Assembly: GCA_039812705.1 (NCBI GenBank)
Contig: JBDIBA010000001.1
Location: 31,918 to 95,917 of the forward strand
Length of the DNA stretch: 64,000 nucleotides
From: JBDIBA01 sp039812705
Lineage (GTDB): Bacteria > Actinomycetota > Acidimicrobiia > Acidimicrobiales > JBBSGY01
Direction of reading: 5' to 3'
The notes under the pieces are model-generated. The model ran no database searches and was not told the origin of the DNA. It worked only from the letters and a program-made list of their open reading frames with translations. A program made the translations under genes and the position numbers. Positions 41,171 through 50,314 of the stretch are shown one piece after another. The first letter of the stretch is position 1; each line of letters starts with the position of its first letter.

Positions 41171-41217
41171 GTCGCCATGGCGGCCTCGGGTACAACTACC
41201 GTGGCCGCCATGGCGAC
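41171..41217 (+). repeat. 15-bp perfect inverted repeat over the fumC start
   Basis: GTCGCCATGGCGGCC (41171-41185) and its exact complement (41203-41217) flank a 17-base loop that can itself pair (CGG-TA/TACCG). The fumC ATG 41210 sits in the right arm, and an in-frame ATG 41177 in the left arm. It may be an operator or a translation-blocking hairpin. Confidence 0.85.
41197..41202 (+). promoter_or_regulatory. -10 box of fumC in the hairpin loop
   Basis: TACCGT ends seven bases before ATG 41210, the same spacing as at several other genes here; it lies in the loop of the inverted repeat. Confidence 0.35.
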
Positions 41218-42601
41218 AGACTCCGAATTTCGAATTGAGCGCGACTCGATGGGCGAGGTGAAGGTCCCAAAGGACGCGCGTTACGGCGCTCAGACACAGC
41301 GCGCTATAGACAACTTTCCCATTTCAGGCCTGCGCGTTGATCAGTCCCTGATTGCTGCTCTTGCGCGCATCAAGGGCGCCGCAGCCTTGCAGAACGCAGA
41401 GATGGGTCTCATTCCAGCCGACCTGGCCGACGCCGTGGCAGCTGCCGCAGGCGATGTTGTTGAGGGTAAGTGCATTGATGACTTTCCCGTTGACGTATTC
41501 CAGACGGGCTCGGGAACCAGCACCAACATGAACATGAACGAGGTTCTCTCCAACCTCGCGACGGCGTGCCTTGGTGGCACCGCTGTTCACCCGAATGACA
41601 TTGTCAATGCCTCTCAGTCATCCAACGACACGTTTCCTTCGGCAATCCACCTTGCTGCGCAAACCTCAATCACGAACGACTTGCTTCCCGCACTTGACGC
41701 GTTGGCAAAGTCGCTTGAAGCCAAGTCGTCGGAGTTCAGCGATGTCGTGAAGTCCGGTCGCACGCACTTGATGGACGCAACGCCTGTCACCCTTGGTCAA
41801 GAGTTCGGCGGATATGCAGCGGCCGTGCGCAACGGAATTGAGCGCGTGACAGCTTCGATGGATCGCGTAGGCGAGCTTCCGCTGGGCGGAACCGCGGTTG
41901 GGACTGGAATCAACGCACCCGCGGGTTTTGCGTCCGGGGTTATCGCACGACTCGCGAAGGAAACCGGCCTGAACCTCACCGAGACGCGCAACCACTTTGA
42001 GGCTCATGGATCTCGCGATGCGCTGGTTGAGGTTTCCGGTCAGCTGCGCACGGTTGCGTTGTCGTTGTGGAAGATCTCCAATGACTTGCGCTGGATGTCG
42101 TCGGGTCCTCGTGCGGGTCTTGGCGAGATTCGCCTTCCTGACTTGCAGCCTGGAAGCTCAATCATGCCGGGCAAGGTAAATCCGGTCGTTCCAGAAGCGG
42201 TGTGCCAGGTGGTTGCACAAGTTGTCGGGAACGATTCCGCTGTGGCATTCGGCGGCGCTGCTGGAAACTTTGAACTGAATGTCATGTTGCCGGTCATTGC
42301 GCGCAACTTGTTGGAATCGATCTCGCTGCTTGCGTCGGTGTCTCGTGCATTTGCGACCAAGTGCATTGACGGCATTGAGGCAGACGAAGACCGCTGCCGT
42401 TTCTTGGCCGAGTCTTCGCCGTCGGTCGGCACCTCGTTGAACCTGCACATTGGTTACGACGAGGCCGCAAAAGTCATCAAGGAATCTTTGCGAGACAAGA
42501 AGACGTTGAAACAAGTAGTCGTAGAGCGCGGGTTGTTGAGCGAGGAAGAAGCAAGCCGCGTCTTAGATGTAATGAAACTTACAAAGGGAGGCATTCAATG
42601 A
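41210..42601 (+). CDS. fumC: Class II fumarate hydratase
   Basis: 463 residues from ATG 41210; ATG 41177 would add MAASGTTTVAA, which is not family-like. Hallmarks: EVKVPKDARYGAQTQRAIDNF near residue 15, FQTGSGTSTNMNMNEVL near 97, ASQSSNDTFPSAIH near 134, SGRTHLMDATPVTLGQEF near 182, and the superfamily signature GSSIMPGKVNPV near 314 with the catalytic Ser. It hydrates fumarate to malate in the TCA cycle without an Fe-S cluster. The last four bases overlap the next membrane gene (ATGA). Confidence 0.97.
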   Translation: MATDSEFRIERDSMGEVKVPKDARYGAQTQRAIDNFPISGLRVDQSLIAALARIKGAAALQNAEMGLIPADLADAVAAAAGDVVEGKCIDDFPVDVFQTGSGTSTNMNMNEVLSNLATACLGGTAVHPNDIVNASQSSNDTFPSAIHLAAQTSITNDLLPALDALAKSLEAKSSEFSDVVKSGRTHLMDATPVTLGQEFGGYAAAVRNGIERVTASMDRVGELPLGGTAVGTGINAPAGFASGVIARLAKETGLNLTETRNHFEAHGSRDALVEVSGQLRTVALSLWKISNDLRWMSSGPRAGLGEIRLPDLQPGSSIMPGKVNPVVPEAVCQVVAQVVGNDSAVAFGGAAGNFELNVMLPVIARNLLESISLLASVSRAFATKCIDGIEADEDRCRFLAESSPSVGTSLNLHIGYDEAAKVIKESLRDKKTLKQVVVERGLLSEEEASRVLDVMKLTKGGIQ

Positions 42602-43068
42602 GCGGTGTTAATTCGGCGCTGTATTACGCGCTGTTGGTTGTGCACATACTTTCAATTGTTGCGATTTTTGGCCCGGCGCTCGTCTTTCCGTCACTTGCTC
42701 GCAAGGCAATCGACCTGAAAGGTGAAAGCGGCGCGTCCGTAATGAAGATCGCGCAGTTTGCGAACGGACCGATTGCTCTTGGCGGCCTTGTTGCGTTAGT
42801 GCTGGCCGGAATTGGCCTTGTTGTTGTCAGCGATGGCGCTTGGGGTTTTGATGAGCCTTGGATCTCAGCTGGTTTTGCGATTGCGCTTGCATTGTTTGGT
42901 GTCGGCTGGTTCATGACGCAGCCGGCAATTACAAAACTGCGCGCAGCGCTGTCAGAGTCCGCTTCGGATGAAAAGCTAAGAACGCTGCGGTCTCAGCTGG
43001 CGATGAGCACCGGTTTCATGCACCTGGCAATGGCAGTTGCAGTGGTGTTGATGGTGTGGAAACCGTAG
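42598..43068 (+). CDS. Four-helix membrane protein (DUF2269-like)
   Basis: 156 residues, translationally coupled to fumC. Four hydrophobic helices: YYALLVVHILSIVAIFGPAL, ANGPIALGGLVALVLAGIGLVVV, ISAGFAIALALFGVGWFM and MHLAMAVAVVLMVWKP. The conserved-looking HILSIVAIFGPALVFP with a membrane His is typical of DUF2269/CopD-like proteins. The function is unknown. Its 3' end overlaps the convergent gene by 53 bases. Confidence 0.7.
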   Translation: MSGVNSALYYALLVVHILSIVAIFGPALVFPSLARKAIDLKGESGASVMKIAQFANGPIALGGLVALVLAGIGLVVVSDGAWGFDEPWISAGFAIALALFGVGWFMTQPAITKLRAALSESASDEKLRTLRSQLAMSTGFMHLAMAVAVVLMVWKP

Positions 43069-43912
43069 TGGTCGGCGTTGTTGTCGTAGTCGATGTGTTT
43101 GACGCGGCAACGAGGTTGACGCGTGCATAGCTTGTGCGCTCGTTTCCGCCATCACAATCGCTACTGGTAACGGCAATGACAACGTTGTAAATGCCGCCTT
43201 CGGGGTACGCATGCTCAAAGCGCTCCTTGCGGTTTGAGGTCGTGAACCCTTGATTGCCGTTTGAGCATTCTTGCAATGCCCACGTGCGCGCTTCAGGCAC
43301 ATCGCCTGACTGCCAGTTCACTGCAACACGAGTGATGAATCCGCGGGTGTCCGCACCTGTCACTTCGATTGCCACGCGTGGGTCTTCAGGAAGGAACGTG
43401 TCGGTGACGTCTGTGGCCTGAATTGTCAGTTCACGCGCGGGCAGGTTGACCGGCGGAATTGAAAGCGGGTTTTGCGTCGAGATTGGGTTTGGCGCAGGTG
43501 CAGCTGGGCGCGTTATCGGGCTCGCGGAAGGCCGTGCTGGTTGTGCTGGAGCCGGAGGCGTTGCACCAGCTGGTGCTGGGCTGTTCGGTGTTGCCGGCGT
43601 TGCTGGGTTTGGCGCTGCTGTTGTGGCGGGCGCGTTGGGATCAGCTGGCGTTGCAACAACCGTCGTCGCTGAATTGTCAGGGGCGGGTGTGACGGAGCTG
43701 TTGTTGGTTGTTTGGAGCGTGCTGAATGGCGAGCCTTCCGCCAAGGGCTTGGTGTGATTTGCGTTGTCGGCATCCAAGGCAAAGGTGCCGATGCTGATTA
43801 CGGTCAGCAATGAAAGACCGGCCCCACCGAGGGCGATTGATGGCTTTGGGTTGGACTTCACCCAAGACTGCGTTTTGGATATAACTGCGGCGAGTTTTTG
43901 ACGCATACCCAT
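43016..43912 (-). CDS. Hypothetical anchored protein with Pro/Ala/Thr linker
   Basis: 298 residues from ATG (complement of 43910-43912); the frame is open further upstream but that part overlaps the divergent gene. One membrane anchor (SIALGGAGLSLLTVISIGTFAL) is followed by a ~100-residue Pro/Ala/Thr/Asn linker and a C-terminal beta domain (LTIQATDVTDTFLPEDPRVAIEV ... FEHAYPEGGIYNVVIAV) with the shape of a PKD/Ig-like repeat, ending in a Thr/Pro tail. It is probably surface-exposed. The 3' end overlaps the opposing membrane gene. Confidence 0.65.
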   Translation of the reverse strand: MGMRQKLAAVISKTQSWVKSNPKPSIALGGAGLSLLTVISIGTFALDADNANHTKPLAEGSPFSTLQTTNNSSVTPAPDNSATTVVATPADPNAPATTAAPNPATPATPNSPAPAGATPPAPAQPARPSASPITRPAAPAPNPISTQNPLSIPPVNLPARELTIQATDVTDTFLPEDPRVAIEVTGADTRGFITRVAVNWQSGDVPEARTWALQECSNGNQGFTTSNRKERFEHAYPEGGIYNVVIAVTSSDCDGGNERTSYARVNLVAASNTSTTTTTPTTTVSTPSTPLQLPLPGA

Positions 43913-43951
43913 ATTCTGCTTCATTACAGCTTTGTGTACAGGGAGTACGCG

Positions 43952-45229
43952 TTGGGAACGAAAAACCAAACAGAAAGTGCAGGTCAGGGCCTTGCGACTT
44001 TCGAGGGCGGGACGTCTAAAACGGTTCTGATTACGGCAGTCGTAACTTCTGGGCTCTGGTTGGTCTCTCTGGGAGTGCTGTGGTGGACGCCTTTTGATTC
44101 CAAGTTTGACCAAGCGTTCGGCTTTGGCCTGGCCGTTGTTGCGTGGCTGGCATTGGTCTGGTTGACCACTCGTCAGGTGAACATGACCAAGTTGGTTTTG
44201 GCCTTGATGGTCGTTGGCGGCGGCGCAGCGGTGATTGCGATGCCAGCAACGTCAACTGACGTGAACTCTTATGCCATGTACGGACAAATGGTTAGCGAAC
44301 ATCACGCGTCGCCGTACGTGCATTCCCCAGACGACTTTCCTCAAGACCTGTGGTCGAACCGTGTTGCAGACAAGTGGAAAGACTCGCCGTCGCTTTATGG
44401 ACCGCTGTTTACGGGCTTGTCTGCGGCGTTGGTTGTTGTCACGGGCGGCGATGTCGAAGCAACCGTTCATGGTTTTCAACTGCTCGCACTCGTGGCCTAC
44501 GCATTGTCGGCGTACCTGTTGTGGCGACGTAGTCGCAATACATCAGTCCTTGCTTTTTTTGGCTTGAGCCCCTTTGTGCTGGCGCTCGGTGTTAACGACG
44601 CTCATAGCGATCTGCTTGTTGGTCTTGGAGTCCTGTGTGCCGCCTTGTTGATTGAACGCGCGTGGAATGCCGGCAGCACAGGCGTTCAGCGGTTGTGCCT
44701 GGCCGGGGTTTCTTTGGCTTGTGCGGGTCTTGTGAAAATCACGGCGTTGTTGGCCGCCGGGGGTTCGGCTCTTGTCCTTGTAGCGCGTCGACGACTCCGC
44801 AATGCAGCGCTGTTGGTTTTCATCATTGCCGTGACGGTTGGCATTGGTTTGACGATTGTTGGCGTTGACAACTTTGTTTCGGCCATGTCGCAAGCGTCCG
44901 ATAGGCATTCGCGATTTTCTCTGTGGGCGCCCGTGCATTCATTGTTGAATGAGTCGGGCCAGCCTGACGTGGCCAAGCGGATTAATGCGGTCGCGAATCT
45001 GGTTGTCCTTGTTGTCGGTGCGCTGGTTGTTTGGATGTTGCGCAAAAACAGACAAGGGGCGCTGTGGGTCGTGGCACCGCTGGTTACATACCAAGTGCTT
45101 GGCCCGTACACCGTGGGTTGGTACGCGCTGTGGTCACTGCCTGCGTTGGCACTTGTTCGACATCACTGGTTGACCAAGGTTGCAGTTGGCCATGGAGTGT
45201 TGGTGACGATGCTTTACTTCCTGTTGTGA
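43952..45229 (+). CDS. Polytopic glycosyltransferase (GT87/MptA-B-like)
   Basis: 425 residues from TTG 43952, seven bases after GGGAG. About ten membrane helices. The first extracytoplasmic loop STDVNSYAMYGQMVSEHHASPYVHSP carries the Asp and Tyr residues typical of polyprenol-phosphate-mannose-dependent transferases, followed by DSPSLYGPLFT. The central LGVNDAHSDLLVGLGVLCAALL resembles GT87/DUF2029 proteins, which extend lipomannan-like glycans. The sugar and acceptor are inferred. It overlaps the next gene by one base. Confidence 0.78.
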   Translation: MGTKNQTESAGQGLATFEGGTSKTVLITAVVTSGLWLVSLGVLWWTPFDSKFDQAFGFGLAVVAWLALVWLTTRQVNMTKLVLALMVVGGGAAVIAMPATSTDVNSYAMYGQMVSEHHASPYVHSPDDFPQDLWSNRVADKWKDSPSLYGPLFTGLSAALVVVTGGDVEATVHGFQLLALVAYALSAYLLWRRSRNTSVLAFFGLSPFVLALGVNDAHSDLLVGLGVLCAALLIERAWNAGSTGVQRLCLAGVSLACAGLVKITALLAAGGSALVLVARRRLRNAALLVFIIAVTVGIGLTIVGVDNFVSAMSQASDRHSRFSLWAPVHSLLNESGQPDVAKRINAVANLVVLVVGALVVWMLRKNRQGALWVVAPLVTYQVLGPYTVGWYALWSLPALALVRHHWLTKVAVGHGVLVTMLYFLL

Positions 45230-45600
45230 TGACGGAGTGGATTGGGATAATCGCGCGGGCATGTGCCGGGTTTGTGTTCTTGATTGCCGCGTGGACCAAG
45301 TTGCGCTCGCCACGGTGGTCCATGAAGGCGTTGGCAGATGGCATTGCGCCGCCGGTCGTCAGGTTGCTGCCTGCGTTTGAAGCTGTTCTGGGCTTGGCTT
45401 TGGTGGCGCAGCTGTTCCCGCATTTCGTTGCGTGGATTGCAGTTGCCGTGTTCTGCGCATTTTTGGCGTTTGTGATTTCGCGCTTTAACGATCCGCGAGG
45501 CTGCAATTGTTTCGGTGCAGCGGGTTCGGTCGTTGGGGTCGGCACCGTCATGCGCAACATTGCACTGATTGCTGTAGGCCTTGTTGGCGCGTTGTTCTAA
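45229..45600 (+). CDS. MauE/DoxX-like membrane protein
   Basis: 123 residues from ATG 45229. Four hydrophobic helices (IGIIARACAGFVFLIAAWTKL, LPAFEAVLGLALVAQLFPH, VAWIAVAVFCAFLAFVISRF, IALIAVGLVGALF) with the motif DPRGCNCFGA between helices three and four. That layout and Cys-x-Cys-Phe-Gly match the MauE/DoxX-type proteins linked to thiol redox and quinone chemistry. Coupled to the glycosyltransferase gene by a TGATG overlap. Confidence 0.78.
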   Translation: MTEWIGIIARACAGFVFLIAAWTKLRSPRWSMKALADGIAPPVVRLLPAFEAVLGLALVAQLFPHFVAWIAVAVFCAFLAFVISRFNDPRGCNCFGAAGSVVGVGTVMRNIALIAVGLVGALF

Positions 45601-45609
45601 GAGTGCGTC

Positions 45610-46404
45610 TCAGAGGGCTTTGAAACTTTGCAGCACGCGGCCATAGATCTCGCCGACGAATTGGCCATCAGACGCTGCAACGAGAATCACATAGAGATGT
45701 GAGTCAGTTGTCCGAAGGTTTATAAGCGCCACTGATTGACCATTGACGACGGTTGCTTCAACTTGTGGATCGACTGCTGTTCCGACCGTTCGTTTGGATG
45801 CAATGGTCCCGCGACCCTGGGCAAGAGCAGTCAGCGTTTCGTCCAGTCGGTCAACGTTCGCACGCTCATTCGTGTTAAGCGTCCAGACGGCGGCACTTAG
45901 TGGGTCGCCGTCTCTCTCTGACAGAACGAGGTTCGCAGGCGTGCCGTCGGACAACGCACTTGCACGCTGAGTTGGTGTGAACGGTAACGAGACGCTGCAT
46001 GCACAGTTTGCAGGCTTGAAAGCTTGCAACGGATAAGCGCTTGCGCTGTCTCTTCCCATTGTCAACGCTCCGCTGAGCGATGCTGTGTCTGGGGTCTTGT
46101 CGACATTGTTCGGCGCTGCGGGTGGAGCGGTTGTGGTTGTCGGCTGGGGTGCGACCGTGTCGATTGTTGATGTTGATGTCGGCGCTTCGATGGTCGCGCC
46201 TGGTTCAACGACCGTGGTTTCAACAACACTTACTTCTGCGTTCTGTTTTGTATTGACCTTGGGGTGCAACAGCCGCGCACTCATCACGGGAGACGTCAGC
46301 AGAAAAAGGAACACGCAAAGGCCGATCAGCAGTCCGTTCTTAACCGACGACCCGTTTGATCCGTCAGATGTCTGACTGGTTGGTAAAAGTGGCTGGTCCT
46401 GCAT
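45610..46404 (-). CDS. Hypothetical anchored protein, sister of the next gene
   Basis: 264 residues. One membrane helix near residues 23-45 (NGLLIGLCVFLFLLTSPVMSA), a ~60-residue Thr/Pro/Ala linker, then a ~150-residue extracytoplasmic domain. The C-terminal segment TLTALAQGRGTIASKRTVG ... VVNGQSVALINLRTTDSHLYVILVAAS ... GRVLQSFKAL parallels the end of the 46439-48031 protein, suggesting a shared fold. The function is unknown. Confidence 0.65.
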   Translation of the reverse strand: MQDQPLLPTSQTSDGSNGSSVKNGLLIGLCVFLFLLTSPVMSARLLHPKVNTKQNAEVSVVETTVVEPGATIEAPTSTSTIDTVAPQPTTTTAPPAAPNNVDKTPDTASLSGALTMGRDSASAYPLQAFKPANCACSVSLPFTPTQRASALSDGTPANLVLSERDGDPLSAAVWTLNTNERANVDRLDETLTALAQGRGTIASKRTVGTAVDPQVEATVVNGQSVALINLRTTDSHLYVILVAASDGQFVGEIYGRVLQSFKAL

Positions 46405-46438
46405 CGTCGCGCCTCGATGAGAAAACCCCGAGGACTTG

Positions 46439-48031
46439 TTACGCGTTCGGGCGGAAGCCGCCGACTAGTCGCGCGAAGAGGTCGGGTTCGCCACTTGCGC
46501 TGGGGCTAACCAGCCACATGCCGTACAAGATGTCGCCACGGACGTAGTACACGGCGTCACCGTTGACGGTCAGATCCGCGCTCGCAAAGTGTCCGTTGAG
46601 TTGACGCACCCCGTTGTTGACTTCTTGGGATTGCGAGGTAGCCGTTGCTCCGCGGTCACGCGCAGTAGCGGTCAACTGGTTTGCCATCAGTTGGTAGTCA
46701 AGGGCGCGGTTGCGGTTGGCAGGAATTCGACGAATGTAAGTCTCGACGTATGTTGTCGTGCCTGGAATGTCTGCGCGCACAGTTGTTGCGGCAGGTTCCT
46801 GTCGCGGTGTTGGAGTCCCGGGAAGTAGTGCCGTGTAAAGGCCGTCGGGGTCCGCGTAGTCGCGCCATTCGCCGGCTGCGTTTGACTGAGCGGGCGGTGC
46901 AACAGTGGTGGGCACTGTTGGTTCCTTGAACATGGTTGATGCAATCAAGGCGAGTACGCCAAGGAGGACAATTGCACCCGCGGCGATAGCTGCGAACCTT
47001 CCACCCTTGCGCAAAGTCGAGTCATCGAACTGTGACGTAAGACGCGCGAAGATGTTCGGCTTCTTTTCGACAGGACCAATGATCATTGACGAAACCGACG
47101 AGTAGTCAGGCCCTGGCGTAGTCATCAGATCCAAAGCAGAAAGGAACGCGCCGCTTTCGTCAGCTTCATTCGCGTCGCGTGATGACGGGAAGTTGTCGAG
47201 TGTGGCCGGTGGTGTGTTCAGGAGTTCTTGAACTTCGGCGTCCTTTTCGTCAAAGAAGTTCAATGACGTGAAGTTGAGGGTGTCGTTTTGCTCTTCGTCT
47301 TCGGACTGTTCACTGTCTTGTTGTTCGATGTCGAACCTGTTGTCCCCAAACGGATTGCTTTGGAAGTTTGAGTGTCCGAGCAACACGGCATCGGGGTCTG
47401 TTTCCCAAGACGGGTCGATGTCGCTCTCGTGCGAACCGAAATCGGTTGTCTCGTCGGCGTTGGCAATGAGTGAGTTCGAGAACTCGGCTTCGGCGGGTCC
47501 CTCTTCGACCGGGGTGTCTTCGCGGGCAATGGTCTCGGGGTCGAACGTTGACTGGAAGCTAGGAAAGCTCAGACGACCTGCAAGGTCGAGCTCTTCTTCG
47601 GTGACTTGAACTTCGGGTGCAGACGCGTCGCTTGAGTCTTCCCACTCGTCTTCGATGGTTTCGTCTTCAAGCGCATTGAACTCGGCAGGCTCGGCCTCGA
47701 GAACTTGGTCTTGTTCTTGCTGAAACTGATCCTGATCCTGAGTCGGCTCGCTGGCGTCGGCATCTTGGGATGAATCCACCCAAGGCTCCGTCATCTCACC
47801 GGGAAGCCCGAATGTGGCATCGCTAGAAGGTGCGTCAACATTGGTTGAATCGATTGTGGTGTGGTCCTCTACAACGGCGTCAATGTGGGCCACTGGGACC
47901 TGCTCAGATTGCTGCTGGGGTTCGGCATGGGTGATTGCGGTCTCGTCAATAAGAGAAGCCGCGCAGGATCGACAAACGGTCCAGTCACGGTTGACGAAGG
48001 CGCCGCAGGCAGCGCAAAGATTCAGCTCCAC
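46439..48031 (-). CDS. Hypothetical zinc-ribbon, acidic, single-pass membrane protein
   Basis: 530 residues in four parts: an N-terminal zinc ribbon (CAACGAFVNRDWTVCRSC, two CxxC pairs), a ~260-residue acidic Glu/Asp/Ser/Gln region, a membrane helix near residue 350 (FAAIAAGAIVLLGVLALIASTMF), and a ~150-residue extracytoplasmic domain (DGLYTALLPGTPTPRQ ... LTVNGDAVYYVRGDILYGMWLVSPS ... FARLVGGFRP). The last domain resembles stress-linked lipoprotein-type domains that begin DGxF/Y...PGTP. It lies 34 bases upstream of its smaller sister and is likely co-transcribed. Confidence 0.68.
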   Translation of the reverse strand: MELNLCAACGAFVNRDWTVCRSCAASLIDETAITHAEPQQQSEQVPVAHIDAVVEDHTTIDSTNVDAPSSDATFGLPGEMTEPWVDSSQDADASEPTQDQDQFQQEQDQVLEAEPAEFNALEDETIEDEWEDSSDASAPEVQVTEEELDLAGRLSFPSFQSTFDPETIAREDTPVEEGPAEAEFSNSLIANADETTDFGSHESDIDPSWETDPDAVLLGHSNFQSNPFGDNRFDIEQQDSEQSEDEEQNDTLNFTSLNFFDEKDAEVQELLNTPPATLDNFPSSRDANEADESGAFLSALDLMTTPGPDYSSVSSMIIGPVEKKPNIFARLTSQFDDSTLRKGGRFAAIAAGAIVLLGVLALIASTMFKEPTVPTTVAPPAQSNAAGEWRDYADPDGLYTALLPGTPTPRQEPAATTVRADIPGTTTYVETYIRRIPANRNRALDYQLMANQLTATARDRGATATSQSQEVNNGVRQLNGHFASADLTVNGDAVYYVRGDILYGMWLVSPSASGEPDLFARLVGGFRPNA

Positions 48032-48133
48032 AGCACCTTGGTCGGCATCCTGGAAAGTTTCTTTAGCCCTTTATGCCCCACAAGGGCCAGGAAGAGTCCC
48101 GAATAAGGCCTTCCTGCCGCGGGTGGGGCGGTT

Positions 48134-50251
48134 TCAGGTGGCCGAAGTGGCCGAAATGATGAAGGCCTGGACGAAGGCCTCGTCGCGCCAGGCGTCGTAA
48201 CGCCCAGAAGGGCCTCCGTGACCGGCTCCCAGCTCGGTCTTCAACAAGATGGGATGTGTGCTCGTGTTGTGCGCGCGCAGCTTTTGGACCCACTTGGTGG
48301 GCTCCCAATAACTGACACGGGGATCGTTGAGGCCGGCCGTGACGAGCATCGCGGGGTAACTGGCGTTGGTCACGTTGTCGTAAGGGGAGTAGGAGGCCAT
48401 GTAGTCGTAGTACTCAGGGTCTTCGGGGTTGCCCCACTCTTCGTATTCATGCACGGTCAGCGGCAGGGTCGGGTCGCTCATTGTTGTGAGTGAGTCCACA
48501 AAGGGCACCTCGGCAACAACTGCACCAAACAGCTGTGGTGCTGCGTTCGTAACGGCACCCATCAGCAGACCCCCGGCGCTACCGCCGCGGATGGCCAACT
48601 GTTGGCTTGTTGTGTAACCGTCTTCGATCAATTTGTTGGCACACGCGATGAAGTCCGTGAACGTGTTCTTCTTTTCAAGGAACTTGCCGTGCTCGTACCA
48701 GAGGCGACCCATGTCGCCGCCGCCACGGATGTGTGCGATGGCGAAAACGAACCCGCGGTCAAGCAGGCTGACGCGCGCAGACGAAAACGACGGGTCGATG
48801 CTGATTTCGTAGGAGCCGTAACCGTAAAGCAGTGCGGGCCCGGCGCCTTGCTTGCGGTCTTTTCGGTAGACGAGTGACATCGGCACTTGCGTTCCGTCTT
48901 CAGCGGTGGCCCACAACCTCTTTGTGTCGTAGTCATCGGCGTTGAAACCGCCCAGCACGGGTTGTTGTTTGAGAAGCGTGCGATCCCCGGTGCTGACGTT
49001 GAGCTCAAACACCGTTGACGGCGTGATCATGGATGAGTAGTTGAACCGCACAATGTCTGTATCGAGTTCAACGTTGCCTGTTGCAAATGCCGTGTAGCTC
49101 TCTTCGCTTTGCTCGACCACCTCAAGGCGGTGCCCATCAAGGTGAAGCAGCGCCATGGTTTCGCTTGCCTGCGCACGCTCTGCAAGCACCAAGAAGTTCT
49201 TAAAAGGATCAACGCCATCAAGCTTTACGTTGTCGCGGTGTCCAACTATTTCTTTCCAGTTGTCCCGCGACGTCTTCTCAACACTTGTTTCCATCAACTT
49301 GAAGTTGGGCGCGTCTTCGTTAGTGAGAATGAACAGTCGTTCACCAGATTCGTTGCGGTGGTGAAACGCGTGGTACTCAACGTTGTGGCGTCGAGGCTCA
49401 ATCACTTTGAACGTTCCGAAAGGGTCACTTGCGCGCAGCAAATGTTGTTCGCTTGTGATGGAACTTGAAACAAGAATGCTGACAAAGTCCTCGGACTTGG
49501 AGTTGCCAACGCTGACGAAGAATCGCTCATCATCTTCTTGAAAAACGCAAGTGTCCTCGGCGCTTTCATCCACGACATGGCGCCACACTTGGTACGGCCG
49601 CATGGACTCGTTCTGACGCATGAAGAACAGGGCGTCGCCTTCACTTGACCAAGCGGTTCCGTATGAAGTGCGTTCAATCGGAGTGCCGATGAGTTCGTTG
49701 GTTTCGAGATCCAAGATGTGCATCGCGTAGACCTCGTCACCTTGATGGTCGGTGCTGTATGCAAGGCGACGGCCATCTGGGCTTACGTCAAAGGCGCCCA
49801 GTGCGAAGTATTCAGAGTCACCAGCAAGTTTGTTCTCGTCGATCAGCACTTGCTCGGGGGCGCTGTCCGTCGGAACGCCACGGTCACCTTGCGTGCGACA
49901 ACGGATTGGGTACTGCAGTCCTTCGACGCTGCGCGTGTAGTACCACCATGGTCCGCGCTTGATCGGCACAGATAGGTCAGTCTCTTGAACTCGACCCTTG
50001 ATCTCGTTGAACAAAGTGGTGCGCAGTTCGTCTTGTGAGGTCGTTACGGCTTCGGTGTAGGCGTTTTCGGCTTCCAGGAGTTCGATAACTCGCGGGTTTG
50101 ACTTCTCAGACAACCAGAACCAGTCGTCGATCCGCTCCTTGCCGTGCGCGGTCAATGTGTGTGGTTTCCGCTCGGCTACCGGGGCAGTGGTGGTGTCGCC
50201 TTGTGGTTTTTCGGGCTGATGACTTTCATTGTTTGGTTCCTGGAAGCTCAC
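48134..50251 (-). CDS. ptrB: Oligopeptidase B-type serine peptidase (S9A)
   Basis: 705 residues, the usual length. The N-terminal beta-propeller (LSEKSNPRVIELLEAENAYT near 45, YYTRSVEGLQYPIRCR near 105) is followed by the alpha/beta-hydrolase domain: YGYGSYEISIDPSFSS near 470, HIRGGGDMGRLWYEHGK near 503, nucleophile in RGGSAGGLLMGAV near 553, Asp in TAGLNDPRVSYWEP near 635, and His in ELGAGHGGPSGR near 672. It cleaves short peptides after basic residues in the cytoplasm. It is divergent from the SGNH gene. Confidence 0.94.
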   Translation of the reverse strand: MSFQEPNNESHQPEKPQGDTTTAPVAERKPHTLTAHGKERIDDWFWLSEKSNPRVIELLEAENAYTEAVTTSQDELRTTLFNEIKGRVQETDLSVPIKRGPWWYYTRSVEGLQYPIRCRTQGDRGVPTDSAPEQVLIDENKLAGDSEYFALGAFDVSPDGRRLAYSTDHQGDEVYAMHILDLETNELIGTPIERTSYGTAWSSEGDALFFMRQNESMRPYQVWRHVVDESAEDTCVFQEDDERFFVSVGNSKSEDFVSILVSSSITSEQHLLRASDPFGTFKVIEPRRHNVEYHAFHHRNESGERLFILTNEDAPNFKLMETSVEKTSRDNWKEIVGHRDNVKLDGVDPFKNFLVLAERAQASETMALLHLDGHRLEVVEQSEESYTAFATGNVELDTDIVRFNYSSMITPSTVFELNVSTGDRTLLKQQPVLGGFNADDYDTKRLWATAEDGTQVPMSLVYRKDRKQGAGPALLYGYGSYEISIDPSFSSARVSLLDRGFVFAIAHIRGGGDMGRLWYEHGKFLEKKNTFTDFIACANKLIEDGYTTSQQLAIRGGSAGGLLMGAVTNAAPQLFGAVVAEVPFVDSLTTMSDPTLPLTVHEYEEWGNPEDPEYYDYMASYSPYDNVTNASYPAMLVTAGLNDPRVSYWEPTKWVQKLRAHNTSTHPILLKTELGAGHGGPSGRYDAWRDEAFVQAFIISATSAT

Positions 50252-50314
50252 GGGCCGAGCTTGTCATGTCGCTGCCGCTTTGAGCTTCCTGTTTTCTGCG
50301 GACGGCTCTCCAGT

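Noticed and set aside
46589..47105. + strand frames within the zinc-ribbon membrane protein gene
   Set aside because: The - strand frame has a coherent domain architecture; the + frames are short shadows without ribosome sites.
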